A stretch of DNA of 64,000 bases, from the NCBI GenBank assembly GCA_035610365.1, contig CM069432.1, positions 8,370,001 to 8,434,000 on the forward strand. The letters are read 5' to 3'. The DNA comes from Aquatica leii (lineage: Eukaryota > Arthropoda > Insecta > Coleoptera > Lampyridae). Below the pieces are notes generated by a model. The model did not search any database and was not told the DNA's origin. It saw only the letters and a list, made by a program, of their open reading frames with translations. The position numbers and the translations under genes were made by a program. Shown piece after piece: positions 21,876 through 32,449 of the stretch. Every line of letters begins with the position of its first letter. Positions within the stretch are counted from its first letter, which is position 1.

Positions 21876-24046
21876 GTTGATAGCATCTACGTAGTTCTAC
21901 ATGGCGTCTTATTAACATCTTTCTTTCTTTGTTAAAATAAATATATTCGTTGTTGTAACTTGTGTTTTGCATTTTGTTGTCTTTCGGCGTTCGACAGTTT
22001 TTAACGGTATCTGCAATTATTAGTTTTCCGACCGTTTCCGCGAATTTTTAGTTAATTTATGATTAGCACGCTGAATATTACTTGCGATCCTCTCGCCGAA
22101 GTGTATTGAGCTAGCCGCTTGCCTTAAGTTACGAGTAAATATATGTAACACGGTGTGCTTCGTAAGCAAAAATGTACTTTTTCCAAACCAAGAAACCAAT
22201 TTCACCATTCATTTGTTATATTAGTATGTGTGTCAAGGTGGCCCACAGTGTGGTCCACATTCAGACAAGATTAATCTTGTGTTTTTATGCCAAAAATTCA
22301 AAATGTGTCTATGATAACTAAATTCTGCTAATTGAGCGAGTTGGTAAACGTAATTCGATTATGCAAAATGGTAGTAAGAAAATAAATTAAAGCAACGAAC
22401 GAGTTCTCACATAAACTGTGCACCAAGTCGCAAATGGTAACAACTTCTATAAAAATAGAAATACCTCATAAATAGCTACATTTTTCAACATTGGTTTCAG
22501 ATTCAGAAAAAAATTAGACAGCATTGTAGTGATAATAACAATGTACTACATTAGAATTATTTATGTATTTGCATTGTTAACTTCTGTTCATATTTTCAAA
22601 GCTGAATGCAATGTCATAGTGAATACTATCTACAAAGTCTTATATTCATACTTTCAACGAGAAAATGTAGTCTCTAATAATAGTATTCCTTGAATTATAT
22701 CACAACAATAACGGGTATTTTGAACTTAGGTTTCTATTGAATTGCAGACGTCATCTACCTTTTCCTATGCTTGTTTTCAATTCGCCAAACAATAAATACT
22801 GTTTTAGCTGTGAATTTTGAATAGAAAAAGTTAATGCTAAATAAGAAAACAATTAGATTTCTGGGAGAATGTATAAATTAACTTCATGGTAAGTGACTAA
22901 GAGCAGTATTTTAACTTCACTTTCTTGTTTTATTCTGTTTAACACACAGTCAATTACGTTCGCCAGATAGGTCATATAAGAACTTGTCACCATTGTTACT
23001 TGATCAGGTAATCGTATGGGAGATCAATTATTTTATCTGTAGGTAGGATCTGTTTGATTTTTTTTATTCATAACGGTGCCGTTAGTCCCCAGCTATATAC
23101 CTATATATAGTGCATAGTGAATGTAAATTATATAACAATAAATTGGTCACTTTATAACTATCAGAGTGAATGGATTATTATGTGTTTATGAATAAATTAC
23201 TAATTAAACTGAAAGTGTTAACTCGAAAACCGTAATTGTGATCTTACGCAAACTGTAACAATCATATTGTATATCTAAAAAAAAGTTGCGCAACGCAATT
23301 TCTTTTTATTTAGTCTCAAGAATTAAAAAATAGGTCATCATATTTAATTAGCAAAATTGTAATACCCAAAACATATTTTGAGATTTTTCTTGAGCGCTTA
23401 AGCAGGAAAAAATTCAATGACGTAAAACAATTGTTCGTGATGCTAAGTTATAAAACAAATTAAAAATGAGCCAAAACGGTTGGAAGCTAGAATGATAAAC
23501 ACCGTTTAAATCTATCTAACACTAAAACAGAATAAATTACAAGGCACTGATTGTAACGACAATTAAGTGATGGACTACTAATGCATCTTGCGAAATTGGC
23601 TCCACACGTGGTATCGTAAAACGCTAAGAAAATTACAGGAAAATTAACGTAAATCGCCAAAAAGATCTGTAGACATTCACCCCGCGAAGTTTTCAGAAAA
23701 GCAACTAAAATAATACACCCATTTATAACAGATGCTTGTGAAATTGTTAGAAGTGAAAAAGTCGCTGGGTGCTTACATTAAAACATATTTGTGAAGTGTA
23801 CCACAGACACCGGAAAAATGGTTTTCCTTCCGTTGAAAAATCTTAGCTGTCAAAAGCAACCACTCTATGGTGCATGACTGTCATATCGACAAGTGGGCGT
23901 TCCGAGAACGAATTTTATATTCCAAAAATTTTTAACATACCAACTTTTTAACATGACACCACCAATAACAATCTTGATTAAGAAGTTCTAAAAATTTATC
24001 AGATAGGCAACTGAGTCAACCACAAGAATGCCACTCTACCCCTGAA
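21876..24046. other. AT-rich stretch, one possible small ORF, otherwise nothing recognised
   Basis: Apart from the small ORF at 22541 I see no coding pattern. The part just before 24047 may contain further degraded sequence of the Gypsy fossil, but no domain was identified. Confidence 0.4.
22541..22693 (+). pseudogene. Short ORF with a signal-peptide-like start; possible truncated receptor or secreted peptide
   Basis: The 50-codon frame MYYIRIIYVFALLTSVHIFK... has a hydrophobic start and a plausible cleavage site after KAEC, followed by a hydrophilic region ending VSNNSIP. Past the stop another frame stays open for about 45 codons (ELYHNNNGYFELRFLLNC..., to about 22830), which looks like a frameshifted continuation. 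The layout resembles the N-terminus of insect ionotropic receptors such as the gene at 58409-60148, but I see no diagnostic residues. It may be chance. Confidence 0.25.
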
Positions 24047-24602
24047 ACCCACCACCGGAACCATGGTCAAACATTCACATTGACTTTGCAGGCCCTCTTG
24101 AAGGAAAAATGTGGTTGGTGGTCATCGATGCTTATTCATGTTGGTTAGAAATTTTGCCAATGAAGAGAACCACAGCCGGTAGAATGATTAATAAATTAAG
24201 AGAAATGTTCTCCAGGCTGGGTTACCCAAAAATTATTGTTTCTGATAATGGGCCACAGTTTATCTCCTAGGAATTCTCGCATTTTTGTAGAGAGAAGGGA
24301 ATTACGAATATTCGCTCAACTCCTTACCATGCTCAGACCAACGGTCTGGCGGAGTGAGCAGTGAAGACGTTTAAAGAGCGAATGGCAGCCAGCGGGACGA
24401 ACAAACCCATCGAAGAACGGCTGCAGGATTTCCTTTTCGTTTTTAGGAATACAACACAACGCTCCACCGAAAGGGCACCCAGTGAGGTACTGTTCGGAAG
24501 ACGTCTGAGATCTTTGTTTGATCAATTGAAACCCGACATTGTTAGAAGCATGGATAAGGAACAAACGCGGCAGAAACATCAACCAAACAGCGAAAAAAAA
24601 TG
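24047..24602 (+). mobile_element. Ty3/Gypsy integrase fossil
   Basis: Contains the core of a Gypsy-type integrase: WSNIHIDFAGPLEG, then DAYSCWLEILPMK, SDNGPQF and RSTPYHAQTNGLAE. The three acidic catalytic positions fall in their usual context. A C-terminal stretch follows with the PSEVLFGRRLRS block. No LTRs, gag or RT were found nearby. It is a broken fragment with a few breaks, of moderate age judging by the readable coding sequence. Confidence 0.88.
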
Positions 24603-26690
24603 ATTTCACAAACAGAGAAGAATGGAAAAGACTGGGAGAAACCCATGTCTAAAAGTGGATTAATATAGACTGAGGAGGAAAACTGTTTGTGTTTTATTCT
24701 TTTATTAAATACGCATTATATACAATGTATTCCAATAGCTAAACTTATTACATTAAAATTTAAAAAAAAATAATCAAAGGGGTTTGCATTAATTAAAAAT
24801 AGTATATTGATAAACAAATTTAGAAACGTGATAGTTTTACAGTGAGTGTAAATGTTGGAATGCACCAGTGAAGTCACTTGCTTATTTTTAAACATTCTTA
24901 GGTAAAAACTTCTAAAACACATGGTCAGTGTACCCGATGCTGAAAAGTTCTTTACAAATACAGTCAAACCTGAGTGAGTGAGAACTGTATAAGCGAAAAA
25001 CCTCTAAAATGAGAGTAATTGCCAGGTCTCGTTATTGTTACTCTAAAATTTCTGTAAGTAAGAAACAGAAACTTTTATAAGAGAAACTCGATTTTCCCTC
25101 TCGTGGGCCTTTATAACTGAGACTGCAGTGATAGTCGAGCGTATTTATGATCTATTTGTAAATTTCGTAGAACTAATCGCTGTTTTTGTGTTCTTAAATT
25201 TTCTATAACTATAGTTGAAATGCTCAACAGATAAAGCTAAGCCACATCCCACAGAAACTTACAGAAATTACACGATTGACTTATTTCAATTGAGCGCGTT
25301 TGTAAGCCTGATGCGCTAGACAAATATTTCACATCATTATTTTCGGGCATATGTTTTGTGTAGTGACGTGTTAGTTGTGCTTTTGATCCAGTGTTTCTTT
25401 GTTTTTTTACCATTTTCACACTCTATAAGAGAAGTTTTTTAAAATTTATATTTTTATAAAATTCTTGCCACGTCACTGGTACGCGGACATCACTAGTTGG
25501 ATATTTCGGCGTAAATCAATATTTACGGCAGGGGACATTTTTTCGAATGTTTTGGTCAATTGTATTTGAATTTCTATTTTGCTAGTAGCTGCACGTAATT
25601 TGTCATTGTTTGAAATCTTGAACTGTAAGTACTTCCATTTTACCTTATTGCACGTCATTTTATTATTACGCTTTTAGCGAATTGAATTACGAATGGGGGA
25701 TTCTGTTCGTTGAAGGTTCTTAGATCGAGTACAAATTACGTGCAGGTAAATAGATACGAGATCGCTTCCTACATTCTTATTTAAAGAAAGAGAAAATATG
25801 TACCGCATTGCATTTAGTTAATTTCTGGTAAATCAGTCTATAAACCCGCTAAAATAGTTACGCGCATGACATCAGGTGACAAAAAGAGACCTTACCTCAA
25901 TCAATCAACGCTAATGAGAAAATATTTCTTTTCTTCTACGACTTGAATGTAGTTAATTAAATTATATAATTGTATTACGTACGTATTTGCATAGCATATA
26001 TTGTTAATTTACGTTAAACCTTCAGTCATACAAACTCAGGTTTTTGGTATAACTAAGATCATTAATTAATATTTTACTTCCAGTCCAGTCGAATTTGAAT
26101 AGTTGGTATGTATGTTGTCTGCATCGAATCGAGTATTCTGAGTTTGTAAACGTAGTCAAGGCCAGAGTTAGGCAAACGCAAATGGATGATTGTAAGCTTA
26201 CATTCTTCGCATGTTTCAAGAGTAACGTTATTGATGTAGCTACTTACAATAAGAAACTTTAAGTCTGGGGTAAGTCTTATATTTTGTACAACGTCTCATT
26301 CTTTTTATTAACTATATTGTCGCAACTGAATGCAATCGTTAATTCTTGCTATTTATCAAAAATATATACACATTTTACTTTCTCCCGTTCATTGTGGTTT
26401 ACTTTTTTCCTAATCTCTTTGATGGTAGGTTTATACGTAGCCTTGTTGTCTCCGAGCCAAAGATTTCAATTTTACAGCAAAGTGGCGCCCAGATTTTTTA
26501 TGTTTTATTATAGTTTCTAAACCACCTCGTCGAAATCTCAGCTAGCCGTGGTGACGAGGTTGTTACCTACAGAATCCACCAGAACATTTTGTTGGTACAA
26601 AGTTTATCAACTTTGATGTATTGTTGAGTATTTCAGGAAAAAACGCCCAATTAATTTGTAGTAGGTAGCTTAGCTTCATCTGTACTTTTG
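24603..26690. other. AT-rich stretch with no gene recognised
   Basis: At 24963-25000 the run CAGTCAAACCTGAGTGAG looks like one end of a pogo/Tigger-type element, but no matching right end was found. A 12-bp near-perfect stem (AACCACCTCGTC and GACGAGGTTGTT) lies at about 26519-26565. Small frames here show no domain. Confidence 0.4.
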
Positions 26691-26871
26691 TACCAACCTA
26701 TTTGAGGAAATTACTACAGTGGATAAGTATAAATTGCGAGGAAAAGTTCGGCACGTGCTCAAAATGTTAAAATGAAGGCGTTGTTGTTAAGTGATAAACT
26801 TTTTTCGAGAGCGGAAAATCGCGGAATGTAAGGCAAAGTGAGTTTGGTTTACCAGAATCCACCTTTTATAA

Positions 26872-29800
26872 GGGGGTCAAAGTAGGAGCGTTCTCGTCGC
26901 GACCCCTGTCAGATCTTTGATCTGCGAATCCTACTACTCACCTTAACCAAACAGCGTTACTATGCATACCAGCACAGTGCATCAGTGTCACCCCAAAGGG
27001 CCCTTTCCAGGGCTGGCACTGACTGTCATCTCTGCTAACGTCGAGGGGCTCACAGGAGCCAAACAAGACAATATGGCAAAAATCTGCACAGACCACAAAT
27101 GTCATGTGCTCTGTCTGCAAGAGACCCACCGAGGCCAAAACAACAACCGCCCACGGATCCCTGGTATGAAGCTAATATTAGAGTGCCAGCACGAGAAATA
27201 CGGTAGCGCCATCTTCACGAAGAGCGATCTCATCGTCAAGACGGCCAACATGTCTCAAGCCAACAACATCGAAATCCTGACAGTGGAACTGGACAGCATC
27301 TCTATCACCTCGGTCTATAAGCCACCCGGGGAACGGTTTGACTTCGCTAAACCGCTAAACTTCGATCGGAACAAGACTCACATCATCATCGGTGACTTTA
27401 ACAGTCACCACGTCAACTGGGACTACGCCAAAACAGATGAAAATGGCGACTTGGTTAAGACGTGGAGCGATGCAAACCACCTCAGTCTAATCCACGACCC
27501 CAAACTCCCGAAGTCCTTCAACAGTTCTAGATGGAAACGGGGGTACAACCCAGACCTAGCCTTCGTAAGCAACAACATCGCTGACCTCTGCAGTAAAGCC
27601 GTGCTGGAACCCATACCACACACACAGCACAGGCCGATATCCATTAGCGCATCACCAGCAATCACACCAATCACGGCCCCATTCCGCCGCCGTTTCAACT
27701 TCAAAAAACCAGACTGGACAGGATTTGTAGAGGACCTGGACACGAAAGTGGCAAACATCGAACCGTCACAGACCAACTACAACCTGTTCGTTGACGCCGT
27801 ACGTACTGCATCCAGAAAGAACATACCACGAGGATGTAAAACCAGCTACGTGCCAGGACTCTCCCATGAGATGATAGACGAATATCAGAAGTACCAACAG
27901 CTATTCCAAGCAAACCCGTTCTCGGATAGCACCATTGCATCTGGTACAGAACTAGCACTAAAGATACAGGAAGAAAGACAGAAGTCATGGCAAAACATGA
28001 TTGAAAGTGTGGACATGACCCACAGCAGTAGGAAAGCCTGGCTCACCATCAAGAAGCTAAGCAACGACCCCAAAAAGGCTAAACAACACCATAATGTCAC
28101 TGCAAACCAGGTTGCAAGCCAACTCCTTTTAAACGGGAAAGCACCAACTAAACAACCTAAGATGAGGATCAAGCGGCAACCTGGCAAAGAAAACAACAAA
28201 TTCAATACCACCTTCACCATGGAAGAGCTCAACATCTGTATTAAGAACCTGAAAAATGGTAAAGCGACTGGAATGGACGACATTTGCTCAGAACAAATAA
28301 AACACTTCGGACCAAGGACAAGAGAGTGGATATTAGAGCTGTTTAAGAACTGCTCTTCTTCATATAACATCCCGAAGCTATGGCGGCAGGCACGCGTCAT
28401 TGCCCTTCTAAAACCGGGCAAAGACGCCTGGGACCCCAAAAACTTCAGACCAATATCACTTCTCTGCCACCTCCACAAACTCTATGAACGTCTCATCCTG
28501 AACCATCTGTCTCCCCTGATCGAAGAACACCTAATCCCAGAACAAGCTGGCTTCCGCCCGGGCAAATCCTGCACGGGACAGACACTCAACCTCACCCAGC
28601 ACATAGAAGATGGTTTTGAAAAAGGGAAAATCACAGGCGCAGTATTTGTAGATCTCTCAGCTGCATACGATACTGTGAACCATAGGATGCTCCTCTCGAA
28701 GATCTACGACATGACACACGACTACCACCTAGTGCAAGTCATCAAATCGCTATTGGAAAACAGACGATTCTATGTAGAACTCTGTAAGCAGAAGAGCCGC
28801 TGGAGACGGCAACAGAACGGCCTCCCTCAGGGAAGTGTGCTAGCACCGACCCTCTTTAATATCTACACCAACGATCAGCCCATCCACCCTAATTGCAGGA
28901 GTTTCTTATATGCTGACGATCTGTGCGTCACAGCACAGGAGAAAGAGTTCACCACCATCGAGAGAGTCCTTACATCTGCTCTATCGAACCTCTCAACCTA
29001 CTACAGCAAGAACCACCTGAGACCAAATCCGACCAAAACACAGGTAACTGCTTTCCATCTGCGCCATCGGGAAGCAAACCGGAAGTTACGCATCACCTGG
29101 AATGGTACGGAAATAGAACACCACCAGAACCCAGTGTACCTCGGAGTCGTCCTCGACCGGACTCTGACTTATAGAGCCCACGTGGAAAAGACGAAGGGGA
29201 AAGTCAGCGCTCGGAACAATATCCTCAGAAAACTGGCCAACCCGACCACCCTGCGCTCTACTGCACTCGCACTCTGCTACTCCACAGCAGAATTTGCGTG
29301 CCCAGTTTGGGAGCGGTCATCTCATGCCAAAAAACTCGACCCGGTGCTCAACGAGAGCTGTCGCTACATCACGGGTTGCCTGAAACCGACACCCATCAAC
29401 AGCCTCTACCTATTAGCCGGTATTGCTCCACCAGACATAAGAAGAAATGTAGCGAGTAGGCGGGAAAAACTGAGGCAACTAGAGGACCCCAGACATCCAT
29501 TGTACGGCCATACCAACGCCGACAAACGCCTAAAATCCCGAAAAAGCTTCATACCCGAGAAACCCCTGGACTCAACAGCTAAAGCAGCGAGGTTGGATTC
29601 ATGGCGCGAACGCGTTAAAAACACCGACGCAATCGACGGTACCAGCCTAGAAGTGGGAGAACACCTACCCGCTGGCGGTGATCTGGACTGGACTACGTGG
29701 AAAAGCCTAAACCGCCTACGCACTAGAACTGGCAGATCCAAAGTCAACATGACCAAGTGGGGGTATGCGATTGCGGGGAAAGACAGACCATGGAACACCT

Positions 29801-29932
29801 TCCGATCTGCCGACTCCTCAACAAAAAATGCACCATGGAGGACCTCACCGCAGCCACCGACAGGGCCATAGCCTGTGCCCGCCACTGGAAGGACATATGA
29901 AACTTTTGGTTTAAGGACTCGAGAAGAAGAAG
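26872..29932 (+). mobile_element. Ingi/Vingi-like LINE, nearly intact, with 11-bp target duplication and GAA tail
   Basis: The element runs from GGGGGTCAAAGTAGG to a GAAGAAGAAG tail and is bounded by the perfect duplication ACCTTTTATAA (26861-26871 and 29933-29943). It is about 3.06 kb and GC-richer than its surroundings. It has one large ORF and no ORF1, as in the Vingi group. A 90-bp 5' leader precedes the ORF, whose ATG follows an in-frame stop at 26944. The perfect duplication and long ORF suggest a young insertion. Alternative: a 5'-truncated Jockey-type element. Confidence 0.88.
26962..29871 (+). CDS. LINE polyprotein: AP endonuclease plus reverse transcriptase
   Basis: 969 codons. Residues about 15-240 are an apurinic-type endonuclease: VISANVEGL, LCLQETH, SVYKPPG, GDFNSHH and DLAFVSN. 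From about 410 to 690 is reverse transcriptase: NGKATGMDDICSEQIK, FRPISLL, EQAGFRPGKSC, FVDLSAAYDTVNH, GLPQGSVLAPTLFNIY and FLYADDLCV. The thumb region (YLGVVLDRTLTYRAHVEKTK, SARNNILRKLA, ALALCYSTAEFACPVW) is close to Vingi-type elements as I remember them. Near 29765 the frame shifts: the overlapping frame carries the expected CDCGERQTMEHLPIC zinc knuckle and ends at a TGA near 29899. So the annotated C-terminus (after TKWGY) is off-frame and the knuckle is lost from this product. Otherwise the ORF is open throughout. Confidence 0.9.
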   Translation: MHTSTVHQCHPKGPFPGLALTVISANVEGLTGAKQDNMAKICTDHKCHVLCLQETHRGQNNNRPRIPGMKLILECQHEKYGSAIFTKSDLIVKTANMSQANNIEILTVELDSISITSVYKPPGERFDFAKPLNFDRNKTHIIIGDFNSHHVNWDYAKTDENGDLVKTWSDANHLSLIHDPKLPKSFNSSRWKRGYNPDLAFVSNNIADLCSKAVLEPIPHTQHRPISISASPAITPITAPFRRRFNFKKPDWTGFVEDLDTKVANIEPSQTNYNLFVDAVRTASRKNIPRGCKTSYVPGLSHEMIDEYQKYQQLFQANPFSDSTIASGTELALKIQEERQKSWQNMIESVDMTHSSRKAWLTIKKLSNDPKKAKQHHNVTANQVASQLLLNGKAPTKQPKMRIKRQPGKENNKFNTTFTMEELNICIKNLKNGKATGMDDICSEQIKHFGPRTREWILELFKNCSSSYNIPKLWRQARVIALLKPGKDAWDPKNFRPISLLCHLHKLYERLILNHLSPLIEEHLIPEQAGFRPGKSCTGQTLNLTQHIEDGFEKGKITGAVFVDLSAAYDTVNHRMLLSKIYDMTHDYHLVQVIKSLLENRRFYVELCKQKSRWRRQQNGLPQGSVLAPTLFNIYTNDQPIHPNCRSFLYADDLCVTAQEKEFTTIERVLTSALSNLSTYYSKNHLRPNPTKTQVTAFHLRHREANRKLRITWNGTEIEHHQNPVYLGVVLDRTLTYRAHVEKTKGKVSARNNILRKLANPTTLRSTALALCYSTAEFACPVWERSSHAKKLDPVLNESCRYITGCLKPTPINSLYLLAGIAPPDIRRNVASRREKLRQLEDPRHPLYGHTNADKRLKSRKSFIPEKPLDSTAKAARLDSWRERVKNTDAIDGTSLEVGEHLPAGGDLDWTTWKSLNRLRTRTGRSKVNMTKWGYAIAGKDRPWNTFRSADSSTKNAPWRTSPQPPTGP

Positions 29933-30351
29933 ACCTTTTATAAAATCATAAGATACTATAAAATCTCAGTGCTCTAAGGGATACGGAAATATTAAGAAGA
30001 GTCGACTTTCCGAATTTGCCAACATTGAGTAGTGCTACAAAACTAGCAATTCAGAACTTTTGAGCTAGTAATGGTTAGAGGGTTTTAAAATGCGTCATGA
30101 TATAGCTTTCAAAAACAGTTAGAGAAAAAAAAACTGAAGATGAAGACGTGTGTAACGAATGGACTGAAGATCTGTCAAGTCTTTTAGAAAGGTATGATCC
30201 AAACGACATTAACAACGCAGATCTGCCATAGAGAAAAACAAAGCAAGAAACGTCAAAACGACATAAATCTTATAAAGGTGTAAATTTTGCTAGTAATGCA
30301 GAGGCTTAGATGACAAAGATATTATTTTAAAATTAGTGAGACGAAAATTGT

Positions 30352-30790
30352 GCTTTTATAGTTATTTGTGTTAACACTGTTAAGAGTTTTGTTTATTCCT
30401 TATTAACTTAGCTTACGGTTGCAAGTACCACGTGGAAAATTTTGTGCAAACTCACGTGAAATTACGTTTTGTTTTAATTTTACATTTCTGTTGGTTTTTA
30501 ATTCATAAGACAGGATACGAGCTCTCTCTCGGAAAATAATAAAATGTGGTAATGCCGCGGTTACTGCCAAAGTGTAGCACAATAGTAAGAGGTTTAATGC
30601 TTCAATTTCGTTTTGGTTAACAGATTCTATTCTTTACGAAACTATTTGCCGGTACAATTATAGATGGAAAAAGTTTGATTTTCCTATCGGTCATTCGTCT
30701 TCGCTTAGTGATTACAACATTTGCATTTTACAATTAAATACATTTTGCCAAATTTAAAACAACTATTCAAGTGTCGAATAAATTGTCAAG
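30352..30790 (+). repeat. Dispersed repeat family E, copy 1
   Basis: Shares long stretches with 51416-52120 and 62815-63170: TTGTGTTAACAC, GCTTACGGTTGCAAGTA, GTGAAATTACGTTT, TGCCGCGGTT and GTTTAATGCTTCAATTTCG. No ORF. Copies 1 and 2 continue together to GTGTCGAATAAAT / GCGTCGAATAAAT. Likely a non-autonomous element or part of one. Confidence 0.75.
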
Positions 30791-32449
30791 ATAAGTTCCA
30801 AACAGTGTACAACACCGGACGTGTTCTCTGATTGGCAAGACCCAAAAGCCCTTTTGAACTATAAACCTTCCTGGCGCCCTTTATTTTTTGACTTTTGTTT
30901 TATTTTGATTTTACGTTTAGAGTTTCCTAATGAATCACGGATTTGTTAAGTGACCTACTACCGTCTTCACTGAGCACGGAAAATAGTATTTATCTCATAA
31001 TGTCTGATCGAATCCATCCAAAAGCGATTTTGAATCAAAATGTTTTGATTCTGAATGGAGTAAACTAACTTCACAAATTGCTAGAAAAATACACAGGCAA
31101 ACTATAAAAAAACACCATTAGAAAAGCATCTTTGCTTGTACCGTATGTAAACAATTGATTGACTACATCAACAATCTAACTTTTTGAATCTCAGGCGTCA
31201 AGAGTTCTGAAGTGTGTTTTTTTTAATTACACAAAATTTTTTTTCAGACAAGAACATATTATCTAAAAATATCAACAGCACCTTATAATCAGATATTTGC
31301 ATTACGTGTTATTAATAATAGAAGTATGTCATTATTTCAAAGTAAAAAACCGTCTGAGTAAAGGCGGTGATTAAAGACAATCAAAACATTAAAATTCCTG
31401 ATACAACCGGAAATGCAGAAACTTGGTTGATTACTTGAAACAGACAAGTTATAAGTTTTTTTTTGCAATCGCGCCAGATCTCTACCAATTTAAGAAATTT
31501 TTAAATACATAATTGCATAAAATTAAACTATCTGCTATAATTTTGCATGACGAAATAATTACATAAGAAAACAGTTACTTAGATCCATTATCCAAGGTTT
31601 TCGTCCGACCATATGGCACACATTAACTAAATGTTAATATCACTTAAGCATTAACAGTTTTATGTCAATTACATTTTAATATATTTTAAGTACAAATAAT
31701 TTGGTTAAACGCCGTTCTTTGATTACATTACAGTATGGTGCATGTGCTACCAATTTCATGTAAAACTTTCCGACAGAAGACAAATGTCAACAACCAGCTA
31801 TTTAACATTTATCAATGATATCATCACGCTATTTGTGGCGGTAACACGCAATAAATTTTACTATTCATGGGAAAAGAAGACTATTTAATTTTATTTATAG
31901 TATTTCTAGCACCACCTGCTGCCTTTCAGGTGCTTTCACGCTGAAACGTATCACGCTTATAAGACTAATTCACGAAAATTACAAGATTTATTCAATAATG
32001 TATTTTGTTCTTTTCTCAATTGTGACGGTTCAAATCATATTGATTGCATTGATTTTAAAGACCAAATATGAACAAAATGATTAATTGACCATATTCATGA
32101 ACATTTAATTTTGATCTGTTCTTTTAAAATTTCCCTCAAAAAATCTTTTATCTAATTGGCCACTAATATTAGATTTGACCTTGAACAGCATAACTTATAT
32201 GTTTAGTCCTTCGAATCAGCACAAACGTATAGGTATAGGTTTTGTGAGAAAAATTAAAAAAAAAACAGAATGACAAACTCAATGTCAACATAATTAAAGT
32301 TCAAAAATGTTCAGAAATATGGTAAATTAAGATTTATCTTATAGAAAAGAATTAAGCCATAATGTTTTGTACACAAAAAAAAGCTAGAAACGGTGAAATA
32401 AGATGAGAAATTACTCACAAAGATAGATTTTCCAAACCTAAGTTAAATA
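30791..32449. other. AT-rich stretch with no gene recognised
   Basis: Low-complexity A/T and short frames only; no domain, splice pattern or terminal repeat seen. Confidence 0.5.

Larger units (their letters stand above)
26690..30310 (+). mobile_element. jerky/Tigger-like (pogo superfamily) relic, split by a LINE
   Basis: Right of the LINE, 29944-30310 reads WLEGFKMRHDIAFKN, then EWTEDLSSLLERYDPNDINN and KRHKSYKGVNFASNAEA. These match the DNA-binding end and DDE start of jerky/Tigger proteins (WL..FK.RHGI, YNADETGL). The left part (26690-26871) is weaker: an RGKVRHVLKML stretch and a LLLSDKLFSRAEN stretch that would fit the preceding helix-turn-helix region. Stops are scattered, so it is dead. 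The LINE at 26872-29932 divides it. Confidence 0.6.

Noticed and set aside
24963-25760. Complete pogo/Tigger element starting at CAGTCAAACCT
   Set aside because: Only one end-like run was seen; no inverted partner or transposase in range.
27423-28478. Minus-strand frames of up to 197 codons inside the Vingi-like LINE
   Set aside because: Shadows of the 969-codon plus-strand EN-RT frame, which carries all conserved motifs.
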